A stretch of 64,000 nt of DNA, taken from Rubellicoccus peritrichatus (GTDB lineage: Bacteria > Verrucomicrobiota > Verrucomicrobiia > Opitutales > Cerasicoccaceae). How positions within the stretch are numbered: the first letter of the stretch is position 1; every line of letters begins with the position of its first letter. Positions 1 to 8,467 of this stretch are shown piece after piece. The position numbers and the translations under genes were made by a program. The notes under the pieces were generated by a model that searched no databases, was not told the origin of the DNA, and saw nothing but the letters and a program-made list of their open reading frames with translations. Location of the stretch: the NCBI RefSeq assembly GCF_033100135.1, contig NZ_CP136920.1, positions 186,001-250,000 on the forward strand, read 5' to 3'.

Positions 1-74
1 GATTCGAAACCAAATGAAAGTCTTCGAAGACAGACGGCCTGAACTCTACTAACAGGAATCAGCCAATAGCTCGC

Positions 75-293
75 TTAGGAGCTACTATCACTGGTATCCG
101 AAGCAGAAGGAGCTGCTGCAGGGTTTGCCCAATCAGCAAAGTCCCTGTAATCCTCTTCCACATATTCGTGGAACTTCACAGGCCCACCAACATCCTGGCG
201 AACATGAGGGTGAAGTTGAACGTTATCAGGGTATTTGCATCCAAAGAGAAGAAGAGTGAATGCAGATAGTAATGTGATGATTAGAGCGCGCAT
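75..293 (-). CDS. small predicted lipoprotein
   Basis: A 72-residue protein with a classic lipoprotein signal: a hydrophobic N-terminal stretch ends in the lipobox LFGC, so Cys19 would be lipidated after signal peptidase II cleavage. The mature part is about 54 residues, acidic and polar, with a Ser/Asp-rich tail and no domain I recognise. It starts at an ATG and has no close partner gene, since a non-coding stretch of about 530 bases lies upstream. Anchoring in the membrane is well supported by the lipobox; the function is unknown. Confidence 0.6.
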   Translation of the reverse strand: MRALIITLLSAFTLLLFGCKYPDNVQLHPHVRQDVGGPVKFHEYVEEDYRDFADWANPAAAPSASDTSDSSS

Positions 294-825
294 TAGGAAA
301 TGCTGGTAAGAAGAGAGGTCATTCGCAAGCCAATTGTTAGTTCCCTCAGCAGGGAAGCATTCGAGGCACGAAACAATATCCCATTCATTATTAGCTGGCT
401 CAATGGCTACCAGTTCAGACAGTGCTGCAGACCATCGTAAAATCCGTACATGAAGGCGGGCAGCCTACCCCTAAACTGCCCGCCATTTATTTTCTACTTT
501 ATCTCGTTGCTTGTTACCCCATCTCCCGTAGGAGAAGTCATAAAAAACTGACGTGAATAAAACCCGCTAATGCCATGTTGTCAAAACTTTTTATCAAAAT
601 TTCCAAAAAAATTTTTAGACATCCCCACAATTGATTTACTCATGGCAAAATTCGGGCCTTAGGGAATAACCACAACATTAGTGAAACTTATTCAAAGTAT
701 CAATTTTTCATCAAAAAAGTCTTCATGAAAAGTTAGACTGTCAATTTCGACTTAAATGTTTATAAAGAAAGGTTCCAAATTGGCATGATTTAAGTCCCCG
801 ATAAATAATTTAAGATTAATAGCAG
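294..825. other. 532-bp gene-free stretch
   Basis: No convincing gene is visible here. The only clear structure is the GC-rich hairpin at 455-484. The right half (about 540-820) is A+T-rich with T and A runs and probably carries promoters for the flanking divergent genes, but I cannot place a specific promoter with confidence. Confidence 0.4.
455..484 (+). terminator. GC-rich hairpin, terminator-like
   Basis: A perfect 9-bp stem, GGCGGGCAG at 455-463 pairing with CTGCCCGCC at 476-484, encloses a 12-base loop and is followed by a T-rich run (ATTTATTTTCT). This fits an intrinsic terminator on the + strand, but no + strand gene is seen immediately upstream in the window, so its client is unclear. 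It could be a remnant or serve a short RNA. Confidence 0.45.
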
Positions 826-1080
826 ATGATATTTTTATTTTGGTCTTTGGTTGCTCTTTTCGGTGTTTTACCGGGATTTCTGGGCATGTACCTCGTTCTC
901 TCCCCCATTGATCACCTGACGGTCCGCTATCAAAATCTACGTCTTTCAATGTCACAAATGCCCTTGAAGGATGAAGACTTCCCCCACATGGGAAGAATCG
1001 TTTTCTTAATCAAGCTGATTGGCTTCCTCATGATTGCCGCCGGTATTGGAGTCATCTCCATTGCTTTGGAAATCAAATAA
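826..1080 (+). CDS. small two-helix membrane protein
   Basis: An 84-residue protein with two predicted membrane helices, about residues 3-26 and 58-81, joined by a polar loop of about 30 residues. It begins at an ATG. The next gene (1188-1460) has the same size, topology and a similar spacing of charged residues in the loop, so the two may be distant paralogues. No catalytic motif is visible and I do not recognise the family. The gene is likely real because of the clear membrane-protein composition and the tandem arrangement. Confidence 0.55.
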   Translation: MIFLFWSLVALFGVLPGFLGMYLVLSPIDHLTVRYQNLRLSMSQMPLKDEDFPHMGRIVFLIKLIGFLMIAAGIGVISIALEIK

Positions 1081-1187
1081 AAACAACCCCTCCTCCCCTA
1101 ACCGTTGCTTCCTTGACAGAATTTGATTGAATTGAGGCAGCAATTCCCACAATATTTTAGGGACATCACTACTTGCATTTCAAGAAC

Positions 1188-1460
1188 ATGGGCGAACTTG
1201 TTAAAATTTTCTACCACCTCTTTTGCAGCTTCATCGTCATAGGCTTCCTAGCGATTGGGATATCAATGCTAGTGACCTCCAAAGAACGTTTGATGGAGCG
1301 CTTTTCAGAGTTCTTTTTCATGTTCACAAATCGATCTTATGACCATGAAAGAGGAAGTTCGGCAAAATACTTCGTCCTTACTGCAAGAGCATCGGGTATT
1401 TTTTCTCTGATGATCGCCTTTGCTGGAGCATGGTTTGTCTGGCAGAAGATTGCTTATTAG
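1188..1460 (+). CDS. small two-helix membrane protein, likely paralogue of its neighbour
   Basis: A 90-residue membrane protein with helices at about residues 6-26 and 65-85 and a charged central loop. An in-frame TTG lies 15 bases upstream at 1173, but the ATG at 1188 gives a more usual start. The layout (helix, basic amphipathic loop, helix, short tail) matches the upstream gene at 826-1080. Function unknown. A gap of about 107 bases separates the two, so co-transcription is possible but not shown. Confidence 0.55.
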   Translation: MGELVKIFYHLFCSFIVIGFLAIGISMLVTSKERLMERFSEFFFMFTNRSYDHERGSSAKYFVLTARASGIFSLMIAFAGAWFVWQKIAY

Positions 1461-1528
1461 CTAAGCACTTCGAATCCAGAGCATAGCCTTTTATAAGCCA
1501 CTCCGTTTCAAGGGCATGCCGTGTGCCT

Positions 1529-2050
1529 TCAAGCACCTGATTTTTCTTTGACAATCGTCAGGACATCATCGGCTTGTTTGGCCGTGGATGCCGACAGATC
1601 GCGCCAGACGATTTTTCCATCTTTGATGAGGAAAGCCTGCCGCTTGGCAAAACTCCCCCTCAAAGGAACGCCAAAAGCCTCAACGACCTTTCCATCTGAA
1701 TCCGCAATGAGCGTGAACGGGAGGTCATATTTCTCCTTAAAAGCTTTCTGATCATCAGGAGTATCAGTACTTACTCCATAAACGGTGATTCCCTCGTCAG
1801 TTATATTGGTGTAAGCGTCCCGTAAGCTACAAGCTTGTGCAGTGCAACCAGGCGTATCTGCCTTAGGATAGAAATACACGAGAACAAATCCTTTTGCTGA
1901 TGGATCAACAATAGTAATCTCCTTACCTTCCTCATCGACAGTCTTAACAACAGGAGCAGGTGCCCCAACCTCCAATGGGCTTGTATTTGCACTACAGATA
2001 AGAGCCGAACCAAGTCCTGCGACTATAGATAGAACCGTTTTAATTTCCAT
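1529..2050 (-). CDS. secreted peroxiredoxin of the BCP/AhpC-TSA class
   Basis: A thiol peroxidase that would reduce hydrogen peroxide and organic hydroperoxides. After an N-terminal hydrophobic export signal (about residues 1-22) comes a thioredoxin-like fold with the peroxidatic motif YPKADTPGCTAQAC; the Cys of TPGCT is the peroxidatic residue and the second Cys five residues later could be the resolving one, the BCP/PrxQ arrangement. The ATG at 2050 is preferred to a TTG at 2068. Most BCP proteins are cytoplasmic, so the signal peptide suggests a periplasmic version that protects the envelope from oxidants. It is not obviously in an operon. Confidence 0.85.
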   Translation of the reverse strand: MEIKTVLSIVAGLGSALICSANTSPLEVGAPAPVVKTVDEEGKEITIVDPSAKGFVLVYFYPKADTPGCTAQACSLRDAYTNITDEGITVYGVSTDTPDDQKAFKEKYDLPFTLIADSDGKVVEAFGVPLRGSFAKRQAFLIKDGKIVWRDLSASTAKQADDVLTIVKEKSGA

Positions 2051-2092
2051 TCGGGAAACAAAGCACAAATCGGTTGCTTTGCAAAGAGCCGA

Positions 2093-2401
2093 TCAAGAAA
2101 TCAAAATCAGCGTAAAGCAGATGGCGGCAGTAAAAACGACAACAAGAGCACCAGTAATAAGAAAACTGCTGGTTGTAGGCTGATTTTCCTTATTGCCAGC
2201 AGATTTCCTGGAAGCAAAGCGAGTGGTATTGCCTTTGGGCTTAGACCGGCCATTACTCAACAAACCCGCACCAATGCTTCCGCTAAAAGAACGTTTCGCT
2301 TTCCCGAATCCCTCGACCGACTTTTTTGAGTAGGTTTCGTGGCTATAAAGACTGACGCAATTCAAGGAGTTCAAGTTTTGCTTAGGTTCTTTTAAAATCA
2401 T
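2093..2401 (-). CDS. hypothetical protein with C-terminal membrane anchor
   Basis: A 102-residue protein starting at an ATG. The first 75 residues are basic, rich in Ser, Lys, Asn and Gly, and probably disordered; the last 22 residues form one hydrophobic helix that runs to the C-terminus, as in tail-anchored proteins. It lies just upstream of the peroxiredoxin gene on the same strand (42-base gap), so the two could be co-transcribed. I do not recognise a family. Confidence 0.45.
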   Translation of the reverse strand: MILKEPKQNLNSLNCVSLYSHETYSKKSVEGFGKAKRSFSGSIGAGLLSNGRSKPKGNTTRFASRKSAGNKENQPTTSSFLITGALVVVFTAAICFTLILIS

Positions 2402-2679
2402 GTCTACAATAGTGCTTCGTCAGGAAAAAATGACAAGTTTTTGAGAGTAAAAAGATCACCTAAGCCCTTGGTATACAACCTACTAGAGAATACATCAAAG
2501 TCGGGGTATGCACCCGATCAAGCCTCATCCGAACCCCCTAGCGATTAACCCAGTGCAAAGCACATGAACGACTGAGTAAAACCCTGTAGCGACAGAATAG
2601 GTCACGCCCTACAAGCTCCCATAAACGCCCCAGCCTGGACTTCCTTGTTATTGGAGATAAGCAGTTTACAGATCAGCCA

Positions 2680-4155
2680 CTAAAGTCTGTCCAAGAAGGC
2701 TTTGAGAGACTCCGCAGTCTTGGGGCCAATCCCCTCTACCTGCTTCAATTCATCGAGACTGGCATGTTTTAATTTCTCAACCGAGCGAAATTTCTCCATC
2801 AGTGCGCGACGTTTTACCGGCCCAAGTCCATCAAAGTCATCCAGTACGGATTCGCGAATCTTCTTACTTCGCAAATCCGCATTGAAACTGTTGGCAAAAC
2901 GATGTGCTTCGTCGCGTATACGCTGCAATAGCTGCAGTCCCGGATCGTGACGTTGCATCTGAACGGGTTCCCGCTCATCCGGGAAGACAACCGTTTCCTC
3001 TCGCTTGGCCAAGCCGATCAACGTTGGTGGAATTAAATCGAGAACCAGAAAGGCTTTTTGAGCCGCGCGGACTTGCCCAAGCCCACCATCAATAACAATC
3101 AAATCGGGAAATGGTCGCCCCTCTTCATGCAACCTGCGATAGCGGCGACCAACGACTTCCTCCATCGCACGGAAATCATCGTTTCCAATAAAACTGCGAA
3201 TGCGAAAGCGACGATAACCCTGTTTATCTGGCCGTCCTCCGACAAACCTCACCATTGAGGCAACAACATGTTCCCCGGAAATGTGAGAAATATCGAAACA
3301 CTCCATAACCAACGGCGCCTCCGACATCTCCAGCGCAAGCTTCAACGCCTCTACGGCCTCATTGGCTTTGACCGATACCACTTTTGGAACACGTGTAAAA
3401 CGGCGACTTGGCTCAATCGTCCGCGTCAGAGCGGCAATGATGTCCCGTAATTCAGCCGCACGCTCAAACCTCTGATCAGCTGCCGATTTCGCCATTTCCT
3501 CCTTGAGGTCGGCCAGCCATTCACGGCTTTTGCCGTCAAGAAAAGCACAAGCCTGCTCAACCCGCGTATGATATTCCTCTTGAGTGACAACTTCTGTCTG
3601 ACGGTAAATTTCTGCCCGCGCATCATCATAAAGACGCCAGCGCCCATCTGAAAGCTTTTCGGGTTTGGCGTCCCCTAACAGGATACCAAACTGAAGCCGC
3701 ATTTCGGCCAAAGTCCGGCGTAGCAAACCCGAATGCGCAAACGGTCCAAAATACCGCGCCCCATCCTCACGTCGATTTCTCGTTAGTCGGAACCGAGGCA
3801 ATTCACTGGAAACATCCACTCTGACGAGCAGAAACTGCTTATTATCAACGAAATCCGTATTGTAACGCGGGCGATACTCCTTGATCAGTTTTCCTTCGAG
3901 GAGTAATGCCTCAGTCTCAGACTTTACCTCAATCGTCTCGATATCATGAACAAGATCGATCATGGCGATGATTTTAGGTTGAGCAATCTGGGTCTTCCGG
4001 GAAGGCTGGAAGTAAGTAGAAACGCGCTTTTTCAAACTCTTGGCCTTGCCAACATAAAGCACAGTCCCAAAGCGGTCTTTCATCAAATAAACGCCTGGAC
4101 GCGACGAGATTCGACGAACCTTCTCCTTGATTGATGCTTTGCGGGATTCCGACAC
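2680..4155 (-). CDS. uvrC: UvrABC nucleotide excision repair nuclease, subunit C
   Basis: UvrC makes the two incisions flanking a bulky DNA lesion after UvrA and UvrB have located it. Domains in order: GIY-YIG nuclease (residues about 12-95, with PGVYLM, VLYVGKAK and the catalytic Glu in LLLEGKLIKEY), a UVR motif that contacts UvrB (about 215-250), the RNase H-like 5' nuclease (about 275-420, with CFDISH and DEAHRFA), and C-terminal helix-hairpin-helix repeats (about 435-491). At 491 residues it is shorter than the roughly 610 of E. coli. The Cys-rich stretch after GPF that binds an Fe-S cluster in many UvrCs is absent. Divergent from cinA, with a family A repeat between them. Confidence 0.95.
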   Translation of the reverse strand: MSESRKASIKEKVRRISSRPGVYLMKDRFGTVLYVGKAKSLKKRVSTYFQPSRKTQIAQPKIIAMIDLVHDIETIEVKSETEALLLEGKLIKEYRPRYNTDFVDNKQFLLVRVDVSSELPRFRLTRNRREDGARYFGPFAHSGLLRRTLAEMRLQFGILLGDAKPEKLSDGRWRLYDDARAEIYRQTEVVTQEEYHTRVEQACAFLDGKSREWLADLKEEMAKSAADQRFERAAELRDIIAALTRTIEPSRRFTRVPKVVSVKANEAVEALKLALEMSEAPLVMECFDISHISGEHVVASMVRFVGGRPDKQGYRRFRIRSFIGNDDFRAMEEVVGRRYRRLHEEGRPFPDLIVIDGGLGQVRAAQKAFLVLDLIPPTLIGLAKREETVVFPDEREPVQMQRHDPGLQLLQRIRDEAHRFANSFNADLRSKKIRESVLDDFDGLGPVKRRALMEKFRSVEKLKHASLDELKQVEGIGPKTAESLKAFLDRL

Positions 4156-4166
4156 TTGGGGTATTT

Positions 4167-4265
4167 AGAAGTAAGAAGGCAGAAGTGAGAAGGCAGAAGA
4201 GCTTTCTATTTGCCATTTTGCATTCGTTATTTCTCATTCAGCAACTTCTGCCCTCTTATTTCTCT
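4167..4265. repeat. family A intergenic hairpin repeat, copy 1
   Basis: Lies between the divergent uvrC and cinA starts. The left arm (4167-4200) is built of two imperfect units of the type AGAAGTAAGAAGGC / AGAAGTGAGAAGGC; the right arm (about 4243-4265) holds the complement, ACTTCTGCCCTCTTATTTC. The loop contains CTATTTGCCATTTTGCATTC, shared with copies at 5632 and 11291 except for an extra stretch here. It would form a long imperfect hairpin in DNA or RNA within the promoter region of both genes. Confidence 0.8.
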
Positions 4266-4337
4266 CCCCTTCAAATCGCTTCAACAGTTGCAATTTCCGG
4301 CCACTCGCATTGTATTTTAGGATTACAAAATTTACTT

Positions 4338-5624
4338 ATGTCATCGGAACTAAAAGTTGACCTCATAACACTTGGCGACGAGCTACTACTCGGAATCCGC
4401 GAAAACGGGCACCTGCACTTCATCGGCCAGGAATTTGGCCGCCATGGCATGTTTTTGCGGCGCAATCTAACCTGTCGGGACACCGCAGAAGAGATCCGGG
4501 AATCTTTTTTATCCAGCTGGAACTCTGCAGATATCATCATCACGACTGGAGGTCTTGGCCCCACCACTGATGACAATACACGCGAGGTAATCGCCGAAAC
4601 TCTTGGGCTTGAACTCGTTTTTGATGAGAGCATTAAGAACGATATCCAGGCACGATTCGATAGGCTTGGTCGTCAAATGAGCGACAACAACCTCAAGCAA
4701 TGCTATCTCCCCAAAGGCGCAGAGAAGCTACCCAATCCCTTCGGCACTGCTCCGGGCATCCATCTCAAACACGATGGCAAGCAACTCTTTATGCTGCCTG
4801 GCCCGAGCTCAGAACTAAGGCCTATGCTGGAGAGCGAAGTCATTCCGCGGCTCTGTGAAAATGGTTTTTGCAACATCAATGACAGTTACCTGCAATTGCG
4901 GACCATTGGCGTTGGCGAAAGTCATCTGGATGAAATGCTTTCGCCAACTTTTGCCCGTTACCCTGAGTTGAATGTCGCCTATTGCGCCCATAACGGACTC
5001 GTTGACGTCCGACTCAGCTCGGTCAACCAAGCCATCGGCGAAAAACAAATTAACGAAATAGCGGAAGAATGCCGTGAAAAGCTGGGGCCGGATTTCATAT
5101 GCTACGGCGGTTGCAGTATTGCAAAGATCATCTTCAACCACCTCCGTGCCGATGAAAAGACGCTGGCTGTAGCCGAGTCCTGTACCGGCGGCCTTCTCTC
5201 TAACGCCTTTACCAATATCCCCGGTGCATCCAAGGTCTTCGCCGGAGGCGTTGTCTGCTACAGCAACGACGCCAAGATGGAAATGCTGGGAGTTCCAGAA
5301 GAAATCCTCATCCAGCATGGAGCTGTCAGTGCCGAAACAGCGGTTGCGATGGCAACCGGCGTGGCCGAACGCATGTCCACCGATTATGCCCTGTCGATAA
5401 CGGGTTTTGCAGGCCCAAGCGGAGGAACACCGGAAAACCCAGTCGGCACGATTTATATCGGTTATTCCTGCCCCTGCGGCACATGGTGCGTCCGAATGCG
5501 TTACCCGGGAGAACGAGTCACGGTCAAAGAACGCGCCGTGACCCGCGCACTGGATGTCATGCGCCGGAAGATCCGTAAGTATAAGGTGGAAGATGCCTTG
5601 GCGACAATGAACGCCTGCGGCTAA
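4338..5624 (+). CDS. cinA: CinA-type competence/damage protein with NMN deamidase domain
   Basis: A 428-residue two-domain protein. The N-terminal part (about 1-170) is a MoaB/Mog-like domain with LGDELLLG and the GGLGPTTDD loop; in CinA proteins it acts as an ADP-ribose pyrophosphatase. The C-terminal part (about 260-415) is the PncC domain, with AESCTGGLLS and TGFAGPSGGTPENPVG, which deamidates nicotinamide mononucleotide in NAD recycling. The reading frame extends upstream to 4131, but that part runs through the family A repeat; homology begins at the ATG at 4338. The downstream NAD(P)HX repair gene nnr may reflect a shared role in pyridine nucleotide maintenance. Confidence 0.92.
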   Translation: MSSELKVDLITLGDELLLGIRENGHLHFIGQEFGRHGMFLRRNLTCRDTAEEIRESFLSSWNSADIIITTGGLGPTTDDNTREVIAETLGLELVFDESIKNDIQARFDRLGRQMSDNNLKQCYLPKGAEKLPNPFGTAPGIHLKHDGKQLFMLPGPSSELRPMLESEVIPRLCENGFCNINDSYLQLRTIGVGESHLDEMLSPTFARYPELNVAYCAHNGLVDVRLSSVNQAIGEKQINEIAEECREKLGPDFICYGGCSIAKIIFNHLRADEKTLAVAESCTGGLLSNAFTNIPGASKVFAGGVVCYSNDAKMEMLGVPEEILIQHGAVSAETAVAMATGVAERMSTDYALSITGFAGPSGGTPENPVGTIYIGYSCPCGTWCVRMRYPGERVTVKERAVTRALDVMRRKIRKYKVEDALATMNACG

Positions 5625-5631
5625 TTTTTAA

Positions 5632-5715
5632 GGCGGAAGTGAGGAGCGCTTTGTATTTGCCATTCTTCATTCAGTGACTTCTACCTTCTCACTTCTGCCT
5701 GCCACTCCCACAACT
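5632..5715. repeat. family A intergenic hairpin repeat, copy 2
   Basis: Fills the gap between cinA and tatC. A short left arm (GGCGGAAGTGAGGAG) is followed by the conserved loop core TATTTGCCATTCTTCATTC and the right arm CTTCTACCTTCTCACTTC. From TATTTGCC to ACTTCT it matches copy 4 (11291-11370) at nearly every base, which marks it as a mobile or gene-converted unit rather than chance low complexity. Confidence 0.8.
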
Positions 5716-5762
5716 TATCGCTCGCCAGATTACTGATTAGCTCATTTGTTGTGACCTGATAA

Positions 5763-6572
5763 ATGGCAGAAGACGAAGAGATTGAACACCTTGATGAAGA
5801 GCATGATGAGGGCATCATGGGCTTCTGGGACCATCTTGAGGATTTGCGCATGGCGATCCTGCGCGGTCTGGCCGGCATCGTTCTCGGGATCATTCTCGTA
5901 GTCATTTTCTTTGTTAAGGTCTTTGGCTTCCTTAGAATGCCTCTCGACTGGGCGCTTGAAGCTGAACCCGGCACGCTCAGTGCATTGACCACAACCAAGG
6001 TCATGGGCGTATTTGGCGTTCTGGTTCAAGTCTGCATGATTGGCGGCATCGCGATCGGACTCCCCTTTGTCCTTTATAATCTGGGACGATTCGTTGCACC
6101 TGGCCTGACTCCGAGAGAGCGCGCAGTGTTAGTGCCCGCCTGCATCAGCACACTGTTCCTCTTCCTGCTGGGTGGCCTCTTCGCCTTTTTCATCGTCTTG
6201 CCCGCAGCCCTGAAGTTCACGATTTTTTTCAATAACATGCTTGGGCTGGAAACGATATGGACGGCTCAAAGTTACTATGGCTTCGTCTCGTGGACGATCA
6301 TCGGCGTCGGCCTGGCTTTCGAGTTTCCCCTTGTCATTATTATCCTGCAATACATTGGCCTGGTCAGCGCCGAACAGCTACGCAGTGGCCGGCGCTATGC
6401 CGTGATCATCATTGTGGTTGCGGCTGCTTTCATCACCCCGGGTGGTGATCCACTAAGTCTGTTTTTCCTGGCAATCCCGATGCTCCTTTTCTACGAGATA
6501 GCAATTGTTATCGGAGAACGCGTAACGCGACAAAAGGAAAAGTGGGAAGCAGAAGATGAGGAAAACTTTTAA
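5763..6572 (+). CDS. tatC: Sec-independent (Tat) translocase subunit TatC
   Basis: TatC is the multi-span core of the twin-arginine translocase that recognises RR signal peptides of folded exported proteins. After an acidic N-terminal stretch comes the conserved FWDHLEDLR motif on the cytoplasmic side (about residues 20-28), then six hydrophobic segments over about residues 30-250. The conserved FALPxxL-like and FEFPLVIIIL segments and a Pro-rich turn (TPGGDPLSLFFLAIP) near helices 5-6 are visible. Length 269 is normal. tatA and tatB are not in the window. Confidence 0.93.
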   Translation: MAEDEEIEHLDEEHDEGIMGFWDHLEDLRMAILRGLAGIVLGIILVVIFFVKVFGFLRMPLDWALEAEPGTLSALTTTKVMGVFGVLVQVCMIGGIAIGLPFVLYNLGRFVAPGLTPRERAVLVPACISTLFLFLLGGLFAFFIVLPAALKFTIFFNNMLGLETIWTAQSYYGFVSWTIIGVGLAFEFPLVIIILQYIGLVSAEQLRSGRRYAVIIIVVAAAFITPGGDPLSLFFLAIPMLLFYEIAIVIGERVTRQKEKWEAEDEENF

Positions 6573-6764
6573 GAGACGCTACGGAGATTCTTCAGCATCC
6601 AAGCTGTAAAAGCATCAATGATTGCTCCGTCGAGCGCGTCGGAAGCTACACTGGACACAGACAACGCCCAACACGACTCCACAAATGGCACAATCAATAC
6701 TGATAAAATTTTCTGTAGATGGTGTTGCACAAGAATTCCGAAGCCTTCATATTAGACCGTCTTA

Positions 6765-8210
6765 ATGGCAGGTTTCATTGTTGTAGCGCTACTCAGTGCC
6801 TTTGCAGTTGGGGTGTGGTTCCTCTATCTCTCTTCGAGACGGGAGATCATCCGTCTGGACGAGGACCGGCAACTACTCCGTCAGGAAAAGCAAATCGTTG
6901 TTGAATTCATGCACAATCTCGTCGAGGCAATCGGCGAAGGTGGTGACCGGCAACAACTCTTCCATCGTGTTGTCCATGCCGCTATTCTCAGCACTGGAGC
7001 ACTGAGCGCATGTGTTTTCGAAAAAACCAACGACAATAAAGTCCGTGGGGTTGCGGTCGAAGGCCTCTTTCCCCCACAGACCAAGCTCCCTCAGAAATCA
7101 TCGGAAAAACTCTCCACCCGGGCCAAGTTCATTGAAAAAATCCTCAAATCACAATCCTACGATCTGGGAGAAGGGATTATTGGATCTGTTGCGAAATCCG
7201 GAGAAGCCGTCCTGATCGGAGATGCCTCGACGGACCCACGTGTCATTCAACATGATGACGCCTCCCTGAAAGTCCGGTCGTTAATTGTCGTGCCCATGAT
7301 GTTTCGTAAAGACGTCATCGGTGTGCTTGCCGTAGCCAACCCTGCCGACGGAACCGCCTTCAGCGAAACGGACTTCTCGCTGGTTGAATCCCTGGCCGAA
7401 CAAGCAGCCATGGCGATCCACAATTCGGATCTGATGCGGGTGCAGATCGAGAAAAACAAGCTGGATTTCGACATCTCGATGGCCAGTTCGATTCAGGGAA
7501 TGATTCTACCCAAGAAATTCCCGGATAATCCGAAAGTCGAAATCGATGCCTTTTACCGGCCTGCTCAAAAGATTGGCGGAGACCTTTACGATGTTTTTGA
7601 AATCCCTGGAGGAAAGATCGGCTTCGCGGTTGCTGACGTTTCCGGTAAAGGCATCTCCGCATCACTCCTGATGGCCATTTGTCAGACCAATCTTCGCCGC
7701 TTCGCCAAAGAATACGAGAGTCCATCCGACGTTCTCAGGGCCTTGAACCGAGAAGTTGGCCCGGAAATGCGACAAGATATGTTCGTCACTTTCTCCTATG
7801 GAGTGATCGATGTGGAAGGCGAAACCCTCACCCTCGCCCGCGCGGGACATGAATTGCCCATGCTGCTCCACCGTGACGTGGGATCGGACAAAGTCACCGT
7901 CGACGCCATCGGCTCTGATGGAATGGCGGTTGGCATGGTGCCAAGTGAAATTTTTGACGTCGTTATTGAGGACAAGGTGATCCCCTTCCGCTCCAATGAC
8001 GCGATCATTTTTTATACGGATGGTGTTACCGAAGCGGTTAATGACGACGGAGTGGAGTTTTCCGACACACGCCTGAAAGAAACCATCAAAACCCTGCGGG
8101 AAAGAAGCGTCAAAGACATGAGCGCCGGCATCGTCGCCAGCGTCGAACGCTTCACCGGACAAAGTGTCTTTGCCGACGACCTAACGCTCATCGCGGTTCG
8201 CAGGCTATAA
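6765..8210 (+). CDS. GAF-domain PP2C-type serine phosphatase (RsbU/SpoIIE-like)
   Basis: A 481-residue signalling protein. One N-terminal membrane helix (about residues 1-20) is followed by a short charged region, a GAF domain (about 50-225) and a SpoIIE-type PPM phosphatase domain (about 245-480). Metal-binding motifs are present: GGDLYDVF, VADVSGKGISASLL and the C-terminal FADDLTLIAV. Proteins of this layout usually dephosphorylate an anti-anti-sigma factor in response to a ligand or stress sensed by the GAF domain. No anti-sigma or STAS partner lies next to it, so the target is unknown. Confidence 0.88.
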   Translation: MAGFIVVALLSAFAVGVWFLYLSSRREIIRLDEDRQLLRQEKQIVVEFMHNLVEAIGEGGDRQQLFHRVVHAAILSTGALSACVFEKTNDNKVRGVAVEGLFPPQTKLPQKSSEKLSTRAKFIEKILKSQSYDLGEGIIGSVAKSGEAVLIGDASTDPRVIQHDDASLKVRSLIVVPMMFRKDVIGVLAVANPADGTAFSETDFSLVESLAEQAAMAIHNSDLMRVQIEKNKLDFDISMASSIQGMILPKKFPDNPKVEIDAFYRPAQKIGGDLYDVFEIPGGKIGFAVADVSGKGISASLLMAICQTNLRRFAKEYESPSDVLRALNREVGPEMRQDMFVTFSYGVIDVEGETLTLARAGHELPMLLHRDVGSDKVTVDAIGSDGMAVGMVPSEIFDVVIEDKVIPFRSNDAIIFYTDGVTEAVNDDGVEFSDTRLKETIKTLRERSVKDMSAGIVASVERFTGQSVFADDLTLIAVRRL

Positions 8211-8269
8211 GAGCTCAAGATATAGTGTAGTGCCTCTAAAATCAATAGGCTGGAAAAAGAAAAAATAAG

Positions 8270-8350
8270 CCGCGGATTAACGCAGATGAAACGCGGATTG
8301 GATTTAAATTATCCTATATTTTATCCGTGAAAATCCGCGTTTCATCCGCG
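8270..8350. repeat. family B intergenic hairpin repeat
   Basis: Between the phosphatase gene and trpB. The left arm 8281-8299 (CGCAGATGAAACGCGGATT) pairs with the right arm 8332-8350 (AATCCGCGTTTCATCCGCG) over 19 positions with one mismatch; a further related unit, CGCGGATTAA, precedes the left arm at 8271. The arms are thus built of reiterated GCGGATxAA-type units, the same design as families A and C but a different sequence. It would give a strong hairpin upstream of trpB and might act as a terminator or attenuator-like structure. Confidence 0.75.
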
Positions 8351-8467
8351 ACTAAGAAAAAATGTTCTGCAGCTTAGCTTGAGATAACAATGTCGATTAA
8401 AACTTGAACAAGCAAAGAACCGACAAGCAGAGTTGCTTTTTCCAGTGAAAACTAAAATTTTAATCCC

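Noticed and set aside
752-955. A 67-codon minus-strand frame
   Set aside because: It overlaps the small membrane protein gene at 826 and has no recognisable features.
2402-2679. Possible structured RNA upstream of uvrC's 3' end
   Set aside because: The stretch has a few short complementary words but no tRNA, riboswitch or terminator pattern I can support.
4167-4265. CRISPR-like repetition in the family A element
   Set aside because: Units are too few, have no regular spacers and are inverted rather than direct.
4131-4337. An N-terminal extension of CinA
   Set aside because: This part of the frame runs through the family A repeat and upstream of the conserved start; the ATG at 4338 begins the family homology.
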